This document shows, in pieces, positions 1 to 12,376 of a DNA stretch of 64,000 nt. The first letter of the stretch is position 1. Every line of letters begins with the position of its first letter. Origin of the DNA: Calendula officinalis (Eukaryota; Streptophyta; Magnoliopsida; Asterales; Asteraceae). The stretch spans positions 12,976,001 to 13,040,000 of the forward strand of contig OY970823.1 of assembly GCA_963853835.1 (NCBI GenBank). Direction: 5' to 3'. The translations under genes and the position numbers were made by a program. The notes below the pieces were generated by a model that ran no database searches, was not told the DNA's origin, and saw only the letters and a list, made by a program, of their open reading frames with translations.

Positions 1-1540
1 CATTTTTAAAACTTACTATTTTTAGTAACTACTATTTTTGGAAACTTTCCATTTTTAGAAGGTAAACCATTCTCATTATGTTATTTACGTGGTTGTTTGT
101 TTACTAAATTTTTGCTATGTAATCATGAACGTTACACCTCCGTTCTTCTGCAAAACATTTTAAATGAAGTAAAACTCATTTTTGGCGGGGTGTGACAATA
201 CCCGGCGGGGATTTTTCTACCCAAACCTAGCTAGGATTTGACCGGACACGGGTGGGGGTCAGAGTTCGAATACGGGTACGGTTATTGTATCATCCACAAC
301 TATCCGCCCCCCTTTCCATCACTAATTTAAAATATATCTTATTTAATGGGGTTGATACCCATTTTCAATGTAAAATGCACCAACCAACATCATTTGGTAA
401 TAAAAACTATTCATTGATTCTTTGTACTCCCCAACCAAACACACCTTAAAAAATAAGCTAATATAAACACCCCATATAATAAATAACCTGTAAGTAACAA
501 CTCATTCAACTCAAGTATAATAATATCCATGTTTTAGAACCCTAGTTACTACTCGGGAAGTTTCGATGATCGAGTTCCGAATCAACCGGTAGGACCGGTG
601 GGTCACCTGGGTTAAATAGTCTAATTTCTCATGATTCAGTTTACGAAATCGAATAATGACATTCTAAATCACATAATTTCCCATGATTTGGTTTCCAAAA
701 TCATTGTACCATCTTCCCAATCGCCTAATTTAATTTCCAATTTCAATGAATAAACTTCCAAAATCGAAGTTCAAGTGAGATTTATGGCTATAACAGGGTT
801 ACAAATTGTTTTCGGGTCGACCGGGTTTCACAAAAACCCATCAGGACTCAAGGAGTCACTAATAAGCAAAAATCCGGATATTTTTGACCCACTCTCTTCA
901 CCGAGTCCCAGTTTAACCGGATGAACCGACCAGGTCAACCTACAAATTTAAAACACCGGATAATATCCTATCTTCTTAACCAAATTAAGATACTATGTAA
1001 CTCTTTATTAGTTTAACTATTTAATATAAGACTAAGGTGATGTTTGTTTGCAGTTTAATGGAACATTCAACGCTGAATATTACGTTTGTTTGCAGTTTAA
1101 TGGAACATTCGGCATTCACTTCATTTGTTTAGCGCATCTGAATGAAGTTTATATTGAATAAAATAGCAAAAAGCTGCTCAATAATTATACCTTTAAATAT
1201 ATGTTGAATCATTAAGTAGCTAAAATACTTATCAAAAAATTTCCAACTTTCAATACAAGTTTTATGTATATTATGTTAACATTCAAACCGTAAAATTATT
1301 CAGCGTTTATTCATTTTATACCTATAAAAAAAACCTAAATTTATAACATTATTATCTGCTCAGTTAGGGTAATATAAGACGTAGTAAATCGATTTCATAA
1401 TTACATAGTCTGAAACTATAATTTGGCCGAAATATAGAAACTACTACTGCATCATATCTCACCCAAAGTTACAACGATCTTTTTCTAATGAAAACAATGC
1501 ATACCTCCCCACAACCAGTTGTCCAGAATTCACTCTGTTT
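1..1540. other. Spacer upstream of the receptor kinase gene
   Basis: No gene recognised. The stretch is AT-rich with repeat debris. A block rich in gggtac-type words near 180-300 resembles hAT-derived repeats common in plants. A 28-base phrase around gtttgcagtttaatggaac occurs twice about 41 bases apart (near 1042 and 1083), a short local duplication. The open frames here are short and show no family resemblance. Confidence 0.6.
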
Positions 1541-1640
1541 CTCTCTCTCTCTCTAGAGTTTTAGAGAGAGAATAAACCCCTCTTTCTACTACTCATAGTG
1601 ACACACTCTCAACCCATTACCCCCTCTCTCTCTCTCTCTA
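1541..1640 (+). promoter_or_regulatory. CT-microsatellite leader of the receptor kinase gene
   Basis: Two (CT)n tracts (about 1541-1555 and 1625-1640) flank a leader segment just before the start codon at 1644. CT tracts in 5' leaders and core promoters are common in plants, so this is probably the 5' UTR/core promoter. No clear TATA box was assigned. Confidence 0.5.
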
Positions 1641-1643
1641 AAC

Positions 1644-4174
1644 ATGAAGAAAAATCCCTTCTTTCTCTCTCTCATCCTCCTTTCCTCCCTCTTCATCGCC
1701 GGCAAACCCGACCTCTTCGCCGACAGGTCAGCTATCCTCGCCATCCGCTCGGCTGTCGGCGGCCGATCCATCCTCTGGAACATCTCCCAGCCCTCCACCC
1801 CGTGCACATGGCCCGGCGTCTTCTGCGACAACAAAACCAACCGTGTTGTCGAGCTTCACTTCCCCGGAATGGGCCTCTCCGGCCAACTGCCGGACAACAC
1901 CCTCGGCAATTTAACGGAGCTCACCACTCTCAGTCTCCGTTACAACGCACTCTCCGGTCCACTCCCCGCCGACATCTTCACCCTCGTCAACCTTCGTAAT
2001 CTTTATCTTCAAAACAATTTATTCTCCGGTCCAATTCCCGATTTGTTTACGCCTCTTGTCAATCTCGTTAGGGTTAGCTTCGCGAACAATAATTTCTCAG
2101 GTGACATTCCGAAATCGGTAAATAATTTGCCCCGTGTAGCCACATTGTATTTGGAAAACAATGCGTTAACGGGTTCAATTCCGGATCTAAATCTACCCAA
2201 CATCGCTCTTTTCAACGTCTCCAACAACCAATTAACCGGAGAAATCCCATCAAAAATATCGGGTTTCCCAGATTCCGCTTTTTCCGGAAACACGCTCTGC
2301 GGACGTCCGCTTTCATCTTGCAACGGGTCAGAATCCGGGTCGGGTTCAAAGTCCTCAAACAAGCTATCCGGCGGCGCGATTGCCGGAATTGTGATCGGAT
2401 CCATTCTAGGTCTTTTGTTAATTTTACTAATTATATTCTTCTTGTGCTGTAAAAAAAGAAAAGAAAAGGAGGTTGTAACATCAAAGGATTTAGGGGAATC
2501 AAAGCAAATAGAAGTCGAAATACCCGAAGCAAAACCAAAATCGGTGGAGAATAGTGACAGTTACCCGTCGCTAACGGCGGCAGTAGCTGGTGGAGCAGGT
2601 GGCGCAAAGGCGAAATCCGGAGAGGTTAGTAAGAAGCTGGTATTTTTTAAGAAAAACAAAGAATTGGGTAAGTTTGATTTGGAGGATTTGTTGAGAGCAT
2701 CTGCTGAAGTGTTGGGAAAGGGGACGTTTGGTACGGCGTATAAGGCGGTTTTAGAGGTGGGGTTTGCCGTTGCTGTTAAAAGATTGAAGGATGTAACAAT
2801 GGCGGATAACGAATTTAGAGAGAAAATTGAAGGTGTTGGAGCAATGGATCATGAGAATTTGGTCCCATTAAGAGCTTATTATTGCAATGGGGAAGAAAAG
2901 CTTCTTGTTTATGATTACATGCCTATGGGAAGCTTATCTGCACTTTTACATGGTAAAAATTTATTTTTATTTCATTGTTCTTTAATTTGTTAACACAAAT
3001 AGGATTAGAGATTGTGGATCTTAATTCTTGATGTTTGCTAATTTTGAGTAAATTACAAGGATGATTAGTGAGGATTACATTACTTTAAAAAAATTTACAC
3101 CGTTAGTCTTTTTTTTTTTTTTTTGGTGCAAACCTTTTGCACTTTAGTCTAACGTTCTTTAGATTTTTAGTTTATAGATTACAGTTGTAGTCTTTTAAAT
3201 TTACACGAATATTCATTTTTCTGTTAAATTATTTAACGGATATTAGATTTTAGGCGCAAAAAGTTTACAAAAAGACTAACAATGTAATTTTTTAAAGTAA
3301 ATAATCATACGATGAAATTTTTGGGTAATTCCTTGTATTTACTCTTTTGCGTATTATGTGGGTGGTCAAGTGTCCCTTTCAAAATTACAATATAATTGTT
3401 AGATGGTTGTTAGATCCACTGAAGACATAGTGTCCTTTGGTAATGAAGTGGGGTTAAAGATAATTAATTAATTGGGTAGTTGAATTTAACCATTTTCTTC
3501 ATTTATTTGCGCTTTGTTTGAGGGACCATGCTAACGGTTATATTTTTCGTCCCACAGGAAACAGGGGAGCTGGTAGAACTCCACTAAATTGGGAAACCCG
3601 ATCCGCAATAGCCCTAGGAGCAGCCCGCGGAATCACATACCTACACGCACAAGGCCCAACGGTTTCTCACGGCAACATAAAGTCATCAAACATCCTTTTA
3701 ACAACATCTTATGAATCCCGTGTCTCGGATTTCGGGCTAGCCCAACTCGTGGGCCCCAACGCGACCCCAACCCGTGTAGATGGATATCGGGCACCCGAAG
3801 TTACCGATATCCGTAAAGTTTCCCAAAAAGCAGATGTCTACAGTTTTGGAGTATTATTATTGGAACTGCTTACGGGTAAAGCACCAACACACGCTTTGTT
3901 GAATGAAGAAGGGGTTGACCTCCCGAGGTGGGTCCAGTCGGTGGTTCGAGAGGAGTGGACGTCTGAGGTTTTTGATCTCGAGTTGCTTCGGTACCAAAAT
4001 GTGGAAGATGATATGGTTCAATTGTTGCAATTGGCTATTGATTGTTGTGCTCAGTATCCGGATAAGAGGCCGGTTATGGCTGACGTGGCTAACCATATTG
4101 AGGAAATTTGTGGTTCGAGTGTATTGCAATCGCAAGAACCAAACCCGTTAAACGACATTGTGAGCGATTCGTGA
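1644..4174 (+). CDS. LRR receptor-like kinase, RKL1/RLK902 type (LRR-III)
   Basis: Two exons, 1644-2952 and 3558-4174, joined across a 605-bp phase-1 GT/AG intron, encode 641 residues. Visible in order: signal peptide (about 1-26), N-terminal LRR cap with a CTWPGVFC motif, about five leucine-rich repeats to residue 210, a Ser/Gly-rich linker, a transmembrane helix (about 244-270) followed by a basic stop-transfer stretch, then a kinase domain. The glycine loop GKGTFG is at about 358 and the VAVK lysine at about 379. The catalytic loop reads SHGNIKSSN, so the HRD arginine-aspartate is replaced; DFG (about 494) and APE (about 516) are kept. HGN in place of HRD is usual in this subfamily, which is thought to signal at the plasma membrane as non-RD or weakly active kinases. 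The length fits RKL1/RLK902 (about 640-660). The start at 1644 is the first ATG before the signal peptide. A MITE-like insertion lies in the intron. The family call is firm; the orthologue is not settled. Confidence 0.93.
3046..3344. mobile_element. MULE-like MITE in the receptor kinase intron
   Basis: The ends are imperfect inverted repeats: GAGTAAATTACAAGG on the left and, in reverse complement, GAGTAAATACAAGGAATT on the right. The ends resemble the MULE at 24299-25750 (GGGTAAATTACAG). No clear target duplication was seen, so the boundaries are approximate. It makes up half of the intron and leaves the splice sites intact. Confidence 0.5.
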
Positions 4175-4933
4175 TTGTTTTTGGATCCCGATTTATTGGC
4201 CAATTGAATTTGTTTTTTTTTTAATTGTTTTGTTTTTGGAAATGTTGATTATTATTATACACAATTTGGTCTTGTAGTTTGTTGAGTAAATTGTAATTTG
4301 TAATATGAAAACCTCAATTCTATTATTTGCTTTGTTACTCCGTGTTTTGCTAGTTTACATTTCTGACATTGTTTATTTGTCATCATTAATTTCGCTGTCT
4401 GGAAAAATAAATTACTACTATTTGTTTCTTAATTTATACGTTTTATATTTTAATATTAAATATACTGAGTAGGTATTTTTATAAAATCTATTAAAAAGGT
4501 TATTTTCACTTAAAATACGTTTTATTTAAACGAGAATAAATGACCGAAGTACTAGGGGGCATATGGCATTAATCATTCATCACTGTATGAGGACAGGGCA
4601 TGTGAGTGAGTGCCAATTGGATTAGTATCTGGTTATTCGAACATTTCAAAATATAATAATTTATTTATAAATTATCAGAGGAAAAAAAACTAAAAAAGGT
4701 ATTTTTTTTAATGTATATGACAGATGAAATATCTTTATGTAAGACTTTAGCAGTTGTCTAAAAATTTTAATTATCTGAAAAAGGCAATGGCCAATATGTC
4801 TAAATGATATTTATAGAATTTATCGTAGAAACACATGATACTTACTATAATTAGGAAAATGATAAGAAATTTGTAACATAATTAGGAATTTTATACCTAT
4901 TTGATAGGGTCTCATATATGCTAAAAAAATATA
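4175..4933. other. 3' region of the receptor kinase gene and AT-rich spacer
   Basis: The first 150 bases are T-rich and probably the 3' UTR of the kinase gene; no poly(A) site is certain. Beyond that I see no gene or structured repeat. Confidence 0.5.
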
Positions 4934-5246
4934 CTTCCTCCGATCAAAATAAGTGACATACTTTTTTTTTTGAGGTGATTTAAAATAATTGACACACTTT
5001 GAAAAATTATCTTATTTGGTAAAAGTTAATATGACACACGCCCACTAACTATCTAATTTAACAAAGTGAAATGACTCCTTTACCCTTACTTTTGACTTTT
5101 AAGCATCATTAACTCCACTTTATTCAAAAAATGTGGGACTCATTCCCCACTAACCATCAAATTAATCTAATTTAATCATCATTATAATTTTTTTCTTAAA
5201 AAACCGTAATACCTCAAGTGTATCACTTATTTTGAATCGAAGGAAG
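4934..5246. mobile_element. Stowaway-like MITE
   Basis: A 313-bp element with terminal inverted repeats starting CTTCCTCCGATCAAAATAAG, flanked by TA dinucleotides (4932-4933 and 5247-5248), the Tc1/mariner target duplication. No coding capacity. It shares terminal sequence and length with the copy at 5425-5737. Confidence 0.85.
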
Positions 5247-5424
5247 TATATGAAAGTTACAAATAATAATTTAGATTCACAATCCTGTCAAAATTCAAAA
5301 TTAAAGTTAAAAATTAAACAAATTAATTATTTTTCATCATTTTTATCCAAGAGGAGGTGGAGGGAAAGGTCGCCGTGGCGGTGATGGTGGTACAGGCAAG
5401 AGTTATAATTGGGATTTTCAATTA

Positions 5425-5737
5425 CTTCCTCCGTATCAAAATAAGTGACAAACTTTCCATTTTGGGGTGTATCAAAATAAGTGACAAACTTTGAAAACTT
5501 TCCTTATTTGGTAAAAAAAGTGGGACCCATACCCACTAACTATCCACTTTAATAAAGTGAAATTACCCTTATACCCTTACTTTTACTTTTAAAACTCATT
5601 AATATCACATTATTCAAGAAAAGTGGGACTCATTCTCCACTAACTATGTACTTTAATATATTTTAACCTCTACTTTAATCTTTTACCTCAAAAAATGTGT
5701 AACCCAATTTGTATCACTTATTTTGATACGGAGGAAG
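5425..5737. mobile_element. Stowaway-like MITE, second copy of the same family
   Basis: A 313-bp element with ends CTTCCTCCGTATCAAAATAAG and TA target duplications (5423-5424, 5738-5739). The left end holds a local duplication of the phrase atcaaaataagtgacaaact. No coding capacity. Confidence 0.85.
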
Positions 5738-6179
5738 TATTAAGTTAAAGTATATAAAAGATATTATTATATATTTTAATAAAGTATAAACCTTTTTATA
5801 ATAAGAAAAAAGCAAGTGGAAAGATTATAAGAATTAGATGCTTGTACTTTCCCAGCTCAATACATGGCATGCCATATAGGTTTAATGAGTATTGCAGCTG
5901 TACTATATCTCGTAAAGCAGTTGTCGATTTTGTTCGATTTGACTCGATAACAACAATAATGTTCTTGATGTAAAAGAAGTATTGGAAAAACATGACTTTA
6001 AGGTTTCAATTTGTTTTGTCAAAATTTTGTCTTCACTTCTTTAAATATATATAGTATTATTTTCTACTAAATAGTTATATGTATCTTTATACTCTTTTAA
6101 TCAATACAAATATTCAAATCATATTATAAGATTATAAAAGAAAAGTAATGAATTTGACATGTCAGCTATTTTATATGTT

Positions 6180-6330
6180 TGAGGATAAAAATTTGTTTTG
6201 GACAGCAAATCCTAGTCTGCTCCTGATTACCACATATGTCCACGACGAGACTTGAACCTCCGACCTCAAGGATAAGGGCAAATATCATATTGTTAGACCA
6301 AAGACCCTTTGGTATGTAGGAGGATGAAAT
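6180..6330 (-). mobile_element. Possible tRNA-derived SINE remnant
   Basis: On the - strand a Pol III B-box-like GGTTCAAGTCTC lies about 45 bases downstream of an A-box-like TGGTCTAACAAT, the spacing of a tRNA head. No clear tail or target duplication, so this is an old or partial copy. Confidence 0.35.
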
Positions 6331-6840
6331 ATGAAAAATTTCTTTAGAAGCAATACATTTTTTGTAATTTAAAAGGACTACAGTCTCAACGTGAGTTAAA
6401 TTGGCAACGAAATATACAGCGGGATGCTACATTTTTTTGGCTAAATCGGTGGGCCAATATATATTATTTTTACATATATCAATGTAGCACTAATAAAGAC
6501 ACCATGTAATATACTTGTAAAGTTGTAATAACTTTTCTTAATTAGTTATACGTTGAAAAATAATTAACGCAAGAGATAAATAACTTGGGTGTTATTATGC
6601 AACGAGTTCCTTATTAAGAATCAATTAAAGGCTGTTTTGTTGAGTAATTTAATTAACCCTAAAACTGCAATCCTCAAACTTTGTGTAGAGATAAGATACG
6701 GGTTATGTACACTATAACACTATTATACATTGGCTAATTTATGCCGATTTTATAGGTTTGTATTAGCTGGTATCATCCGGCTTCTATAAAGGAGAGAGGT
6801 GTGTTTTAAATTGTTAATTTTTCTGTTAAGATAAAGTAAA

Positions 6841-6987
6841 GGGTTTTGCTAATGACAGTCCTTAGGGCTGTCAATAACATACATTAAAATGTTATATTTT
6901 TATTACCGGATGAGAGATACCTAAAATGCAGGAGGTGGTTGTTAATTAATTTACAAGTTTTAATACGCTTATTCATTAGCAAAACCC
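6841..6987. mobile_element. Mutator-like MITE with perfect 9-bp target duplication
   Basis: A 147-bp element with 14-bp perfect inverted repeats GGGTTTTGCTAATG/CATTAGCAAAACCC and the 9-bp duplication taaagtaaa on both sides (6832-6840, 6988-6996). A 9-bp duplication is the mark of Mutator-class transposition. The subterminal palindrome around cttagggctgtca recurs in the elements near 22415 and 53317. Confidence 0.88.
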
Positions 6988-7187
6988 TAAAGTAAATTAC
7001 ACAGATAATTCTTATGGTGCATGTCCAATCTAATAAATCGTTCTTTAATTTTCAAAAATTACACTTGTAGACCTTATCTCAAAAAGACCTTGCATACATG
7101 GTCCTTTAAGCAAACTGACTTTAAATTTTTTTGTTAACTAACCTCGTGTGCAATACCCATGATGGTAAAATAGGTACGTACTACCAG

Positions 7188-7735
7188 TCAATTACAGAAA
7201 TTATCCATATGATCTTCTAAATTTTATGATTTTGCCCATATAATTTTAATTTGATTTCATGATTGTATCATATGGTTTCAAATTTCATTCCATTTTTAAC
7301 ATAAGATGACCAAAATATCCTTACTAATAACTTTTTGAACTTTTTTAAATGATTTTTCAATTTTCTATTTCTTTCTTCTTTTTCTTTTTACCTAAAATGA
7401 ACATACTAAATCATTGTCTCCTTCCACTCTTTAATTATCTTCATCATCTGCTTATGCTTTCATCATCTTCATCTTCCAATCTCACCTCATCTTCATCTTC
7501 ATCTTTATATTCCAGTCTCACTTCATCTTCCTCAACTTGAACGCCCACCCCTGTTACCTTCCGCCACTGCCACCACCCTTCTCCGAAACATCCCTTCTGC
7601 CAGAACTCTTTAGTCAAGGTTACTCTTAGAAATTACGAAATTTAATAGTACAATGACCAAAATTTGAAATTAAAAGTATAGAGACAAAATCATGGAATTT
7701 AGATGACTACGTACACAATTCCTATAATATAATAA
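7188..7735. mobile_element. Decayed TIR element
   Basis: About 60 bases at each end are imperfect inverted repeats. Left contains AAATTTTATGATTTTGCCC; right, in reverse complement, contains AAATTCCATGATTTTGTCT. The interior is pyrimidine-rich with (TCA)n-type tracts. No clear target duplication, so the borders are estimates. Confidence 0.4.
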
Positions 7736-8060
7736 CGTTGTTTACCCATTGGTTTATTTAGTACAAGCGCTGATAATTGACTTCATTGCATTTTGTTTTG
7801 AAAGGTTAAACCGTTAGTGATATTATGAAATTTAGGAATAACCAGGATTTGGGCCCGCGCTTCGCGGCGGAACTTTTATCTATAGTTATATTAGATAGGA
7901 AGACGTGATTTTTTTAATGCAAATCACATATTACTTTCATTGTATTTTGCGTATAGAATATGGATCTTTCCCTCTCCGAAATCGCTTCTTTCCCTTCTCA
8001 ATGTGATTTCCATCATCGTAATAAAGTTAAACTACGGAACTACTCATTGATTAAAATCAT

Positions 8061-8731
8061 TAGGTATGTGCAGAAAGAACCTGAACCGGCACCAAACCGC
8101 AGCCAGTCTGGTCCACGGTCCTTATTTTCTGAGAAGCGAAGAGACGTTACGATTTTGGTTTTAACCAGGAGCCGACAAAAACCGTTTAAAACCGACGAAC
8201 AAAAGTTTACGATTAAAAACAGGAACAAACATGCCTAGCCCAGCAAAAATATTTTTTGAATTTTGATGAATTGTTATTGAATTCGTAGCTAAAAACTGCA
8301 TTTTTTTAAGCACAAAACAGTACCAAAACTGCTTTTTCTTCAGTACAAAATACTAACAAAGAGCAACATTTTTGCAGCTCAAAACAATTACAAAAACATC
8401 ATTTTTGCAGCTCAAAACTGCTAAAAAAGCAACATTTTTCAGCATCTAAAAACTGCATTTTTCAGGAGCCCAAAACTGTCCGGTTCCAGCAGATTTCCAG
8501 CTCAAAACAGTTCGGTTCCAGCAGTTTTCCAACATCTGGTTACAATCGATTCCATCCAGTCAAGACCGAAAAATACCCGGTCAAGACTGAAAATACCCGG
8601 TCAAGACTGAAAATACCCTGTCAAGAACCGAACCTGTTCTGTTCGGTCTGGTTCTCGGTCCACCAAATGTGGGTTTTTCAGTTCCCGGTTCTAGTCAGTT
8701 CGGGCCGGTTCTTGGACCGTACACAATCCTA
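8061..8731. mobile_element. hAT-like element with 8-bp target duplication
   Basis: The 8-bp duplication aaaatcat flanks it (8053-8060, 8732-8739). Ends are TAGGTATGTGCAG and, in reverse complement, TAGGATTGTGTACGG. The interior is enriched in ccggttc-type words, and a 20-bp unit tcaagactgaaaatacccgg is repeated three times near 8560-8625. An open frame inside is not a gene. Confidence 0.75.
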
Positions 8732-8935
8732 AAAATCATATTTGAAACACACAAATGATCAATATCATAGTTAAATTTAGTTACACCCTCCTGTTCAATA
8801 TAAATTTTCATGAATAATTAACGAATACATCGAGAGCCAAGAATGTTATACAAAGCCTGCAAAACATATTTCTTACATATCAAACCAAAATTTATATATA
8901 TAAGAAAACACACGAAGGACTAAAAAAAGTCAAAC

Positions 8936-9081
8936 CTTGCTAGAAGGTAAGTTGACCGATTTCTCTTCGTCAAAACAATTTGGCAGCTCATATATATCAT
9001 CTTTAACATCGGTGTCAAATGTAAGAACACCAACAAACTCAACCACATAATTTAGCTTCAAGTCAGACTCTCGAGAAGCAT
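8936..9081 (-). pseudogene. Captured exon fragment of an ETG1/MCM-binding-protein-like gene
   Basis: The - strand translation has a segment reading LKLNYVVEFVGVLTFD followed by an acidic stretch ending SVNLPSSKV, then a GT donor-like step. This resembles the N-terminal conserved region of MCMBP proteins (plant ETG1, which acts with the MCM complex in replication and sister-chromatid cohesion). Only this one exon-sized piece is present, so it is a fragment. The match is from memory of the family and could be wrong. Its strand agrees with the Helitron-like end at 7842. Confidence 0.5.
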
Positions 9082-9410
9082 ATATTGCAAGAAATCATTA
9101 ATATTGTTTTTATAAGTTTGTAAATTTTATAAAATGCAAGAATTTTAGGTAAAAAAAAAGAGAAAAATTAGCTTCACCAAACACAGAAAATTATTTCTAT
9201 CAAAATCAAGCTCCATACTCGTACCACATCCTAATTAAACTATTTTTAGAAAGTTATAAGCATTAGAAACGTACTTTGGGACTTGTCAGCCCATTTGACC
9301 CGTTAGGGATAAATCTTAATTCAAATCGACTCATTCATAAGTATATGGGCCAAAATTGCCACCATCATGGAATTAATCCATGATAAAAAGAAAACAATTA
9401 AGATAACTAC

Positions 9411-9800
9411 CAAGCGTTCATAATTATTCTTCTCTTCTTCGGCATGAAGAAGGTCATCGCTTTCTCCTCGAGCAGGAATGTCTATCCCAAGCTTGTAATC
9501 TGAAAAATTCCTCGACTCATTTGCTGCAAAAATGAATGCACTCATTTATTACTACTTTCCTTTTAAGAAAAATCAACAAAATTGTTGAAAGAAACAAAGG
9601 CGACTGAATATGTCTTCAAAACCGTAATTAGGTTGGATTATATCTTTCTCTATTTTGGACCTCAAGGAAGATCATCATCTCTTTGTTTTGAAGGTATTCC
9701 ACTCTCCAGACTGCTCCGCTCTCTCGGTTCCCTCCAAGTAGAAAATCTCATTGCCATCTTGCAACCCAAATTCGGACTATAATTCTGCCATGTACTCAAA
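9411..9800 (-). pseudogene. Captured fragment of a plant serine-rich-family gene
   Basis: Two exon-like pieces on the - strand. The downstream one (9523-9411, with AG before and GT after) reads NFSDYKLGIDIPARGESDDL and then an acidic stretch ending EEKNNYE. This recalls the conserved block that precedes an LLTPPxTP motif in a family of plant serine-rich proteins of unknown role. The upstream piece (about 9760-9666) has a short ATG frame ending SKQRDDDL before a stop where the family usually continues. The LLTPP motif itself is absent. Fragment, not expected to be functional. Confidence 0.45.
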
Positions 9801-10516
9801 TTCTGGCAAACTTTTTCAATTTGAGCACCAAAAAGCCTTTAACTTCCCAGTAAGCTCAAGAATATAACACTTAAGCAATAACTTTTACATAATTGTGTGC
9901 GTCTTTTAACATTAAGCAATTTCTCATGAATCCTATTGAACTCAATATTGCCATCAAACACACCAATTACGACTTTAAATGCAATGCATGAATCACCCCA
10001 AATACGCATGACACCATTTCAATTTAACAACTCTACATGTATAATTAAGCTAGTAAACCCTAAATATTGTGGAATTAAGATAACATTTACACTAAACAGA
10101 ACCCCAATATGAAGCCAATTTCAAGTTAAACTCCTATTTCAGCACACGATAATCGTAAACTTACCGATACAAACGTCAATTTCAACGAACACTTGTAGAA
10201 CCAAACGGATTAATCGCCAGCAGAGAAAACAAAGATTCAAGGCATCTGAATTCAACTTCTTCTTACACCCTAAAGATTTAGGGGAGAAGGTGAGGAAGAC
10301 ACATATTCTTTTCTTTTGCTTATGAAATGAGAGAGACAACTATTTGGGAAGAAGAACAGTGGAAAAAGAATGGCTGTGAAAGAAGTAGAAAAAATTACTG
10401 GTACCCCTGAAAATGAATGAACACAACGATGGCATTCAAAAGAAATTTAGTGAGTAATTTCCTTTGGAAATTGTTAATAAGGTAATGCCAAATTTTGATT
10501 TATTTTTTTATATAAA

Positions 10517-10710
10517 GGATTTTGCTAACTAATGCCCTCAAGGTAATGGTTAAGGAGAAGTTAAATGCTTAAAAATTTTGTATATTAATTACATATAAAA
10601 CTACCCCTAAATATCACACACCACCTACTAGTGGTTATTCATAAAAATTTGTACATAAACCACTTTATTAGCTCTTAACCATTGCCCTAAGGGCAATGTT
10701 TAGCATAACG
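10517..10710. mobile_element. Small TIR MITE
   Basis: Inverted ends: GCTAACTAATGCCCTCAAGG on the left and, in reverse complement, GCTAAACATTGCCCTTAGGG on the right, each with a subterminal palindrome (cctaagggc type). Similar in design to the element at 6841. Target duplication not clear. Confidence 0.55.

Positions 10711-10711
<1 letters not shown>

Positions 10712-10772
<61 letters not shown>
10712..10772. repeat. (AT)n microsatellite
   Basis: About 60 bases of uninterrupted AT dinucleotides directly against the left end of the 4.5-kb element. A matching tract lies at its right end (15272-15351). Confidence 0.9.
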
Positions 10773-10777
<5 letters not shown>

Positions 10778-12376
10778 AGGATTATATTGAGAACCCTGAT
10801 TTTAAAAACAACTTTGAGAACTCTAATTGACCAATCACAAATTAGTAATTTCTTTTTTTTTTAATTTATTAACAAAATATCGTAAGGGTAATATAGGAAT
10901 AAATTATTTATAGTCAGTTTGTATTTTTGGAAGTTACGTAACCATCCCTACATTCATGGGTCATGGAGATTTTATCATATACTTATTTACCTAAAAATTG
11001 AAAACCCTAAAGCTTCCATCTTCACAGCCGATTGAATCTCTACCATCAAACGACGACGGAGACGGTGACGGAAAGGTGATGCCGATGATGACACAGAGAT
11101 GGAGACGAAGACGAAGAAGGTGACGGTGATTATGAATCAGATCCCGCCGCACCACAACCACTAGATCTCGCAAAATCACCCGCTCTGTCTCGATCTCTGT
11201 ATATTCCGCCCCCAAAACCACTATCTCGATTCTGCTGAGTTGAGAATTTCCGCTAGTCTCGTGTTATGATAAACCTGTAACTGATCAAATCCCTCGTTCT
11301 TCCAGTCAATCGGATTCGGATGTGGTTGGAGCTGGGTTAAATCGGCGCCGACGGTGGTTGGATCTGGGTGAATCAACGGTGGTTGGATCTTGGATGAAGA
11401 ACAACTAACATCATCATCGGTCAGTGTATTGAATTTTTGTATATATCCTTTATTCCATTCTTTAGCTTGCTAAAATGTTTCATTTTTAATCCAAACGAAT
11501 TAGTTTGCATAAATGTATTGTTGTGGCTGCCTATTATTTCGTTATTGAATACTATTGAATAAAATGCCCTTTTCTATGTCTTTGGGGATCTTTCTGTTGA
11601 AAGGATATTAGGGGTTAAATGTTTCTCTTCCAGTTTGTGAAATTTTTTGTTGTATGTTGTAAGTGTAATAGATTTCTGCATCAGAATGTTTCATCTAGGC
11701 CTATCTTCGTACATAAGGATTTGATTTATGTAATGTAATCTATGTGTGATTTGTGCTCTATGCTCTTATATATTGATAAACTATAATGCAATTCTGTTTA
11801 CAACATGTGTTTTCTAGTATGTATATTTGTAAATTAAAATTGATATCATAATATCTATATCTTAATCAAATATATGGGTTTTCCATTACCATGCTTCATG
11901 TCATTGACCCCATGGAATTTGTAGTTTATATGCATATTTTAATTGTAACTCTACTGCAACAATGACCATTTATATACTAAAAAAATGAATTTTATAAACT
12001 ATATATGAGATTTTGCTATTGGTAAGGTGATTTATAATCATGTCGTGTTCTTATTAGGTTTCACATATTTTCGTGATTAGTTTGTATATGTGTTCTTGAT
12101 AAACATATTTTTTTTTATATTTTGCAATAGGTGGTACAAGGAAAATTGACAAGTGATACAAGTGAAAAAAAGAGGAAATAAGCATTTTGTGTTAGAGTAT
12201 ATAAAGAAGAAAGTTCCTTCAAAAGAGAACTCAATTGCTCACCAGCAACCATTTGAATGCATATATGTTATTGCTCGAATACATATATGTGTTTTTTGAA
12301 TTTGACCATTTTTGAATCTTTTGATAGTGTTAAACCAAGAAACTCAATATGCTGAATCTTTTGATAGTATCTGATA

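Larger units (their letters stand above)
7842..10400 (-). mobile_element. Helitron-like 3' end with captured gene fragments behind it
   Basis: On the - strand the sequence ends CCGCGAAGCGCGGGCCC, a GC-rich hairpin (loop AAG), followed by AAATCCTGG and then T. That is the expected Helitron 3' terminus: hairpin, CTRR end (CTGG at 7845-7842), host T. Upstream on the same strand lie coding fragments from two unrelated host genes (8936-9081 and 9411-9800) and a leader-like region near 10340, the arrangement expected of gene-capturing Helitrons. I could not find the 5' TC end, so the upper boundary is a guess. Confidence 0.5.

Noticed and set aside
2009..2404. 131-residue antisense frame in the receptor kinase gene
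   Set aside because: Shadow of the LRR exon on the other strand; GC-rich coding DNA leaves its complement open. The + strand exon has clear domains and splicing.
3857..4151. Frames on both strands in the second kinase exon
   Set aside because: Overlap the kinase C-lobe in other frames and have no family resemblance.
10991..11221. 76-residue - strand frame near the left end of the 4.5-kb element
   Set aside because: Low-complexity Arg/Leu-rich translation of a leader-like (ccgacg) stretch; no motif and no splice context.
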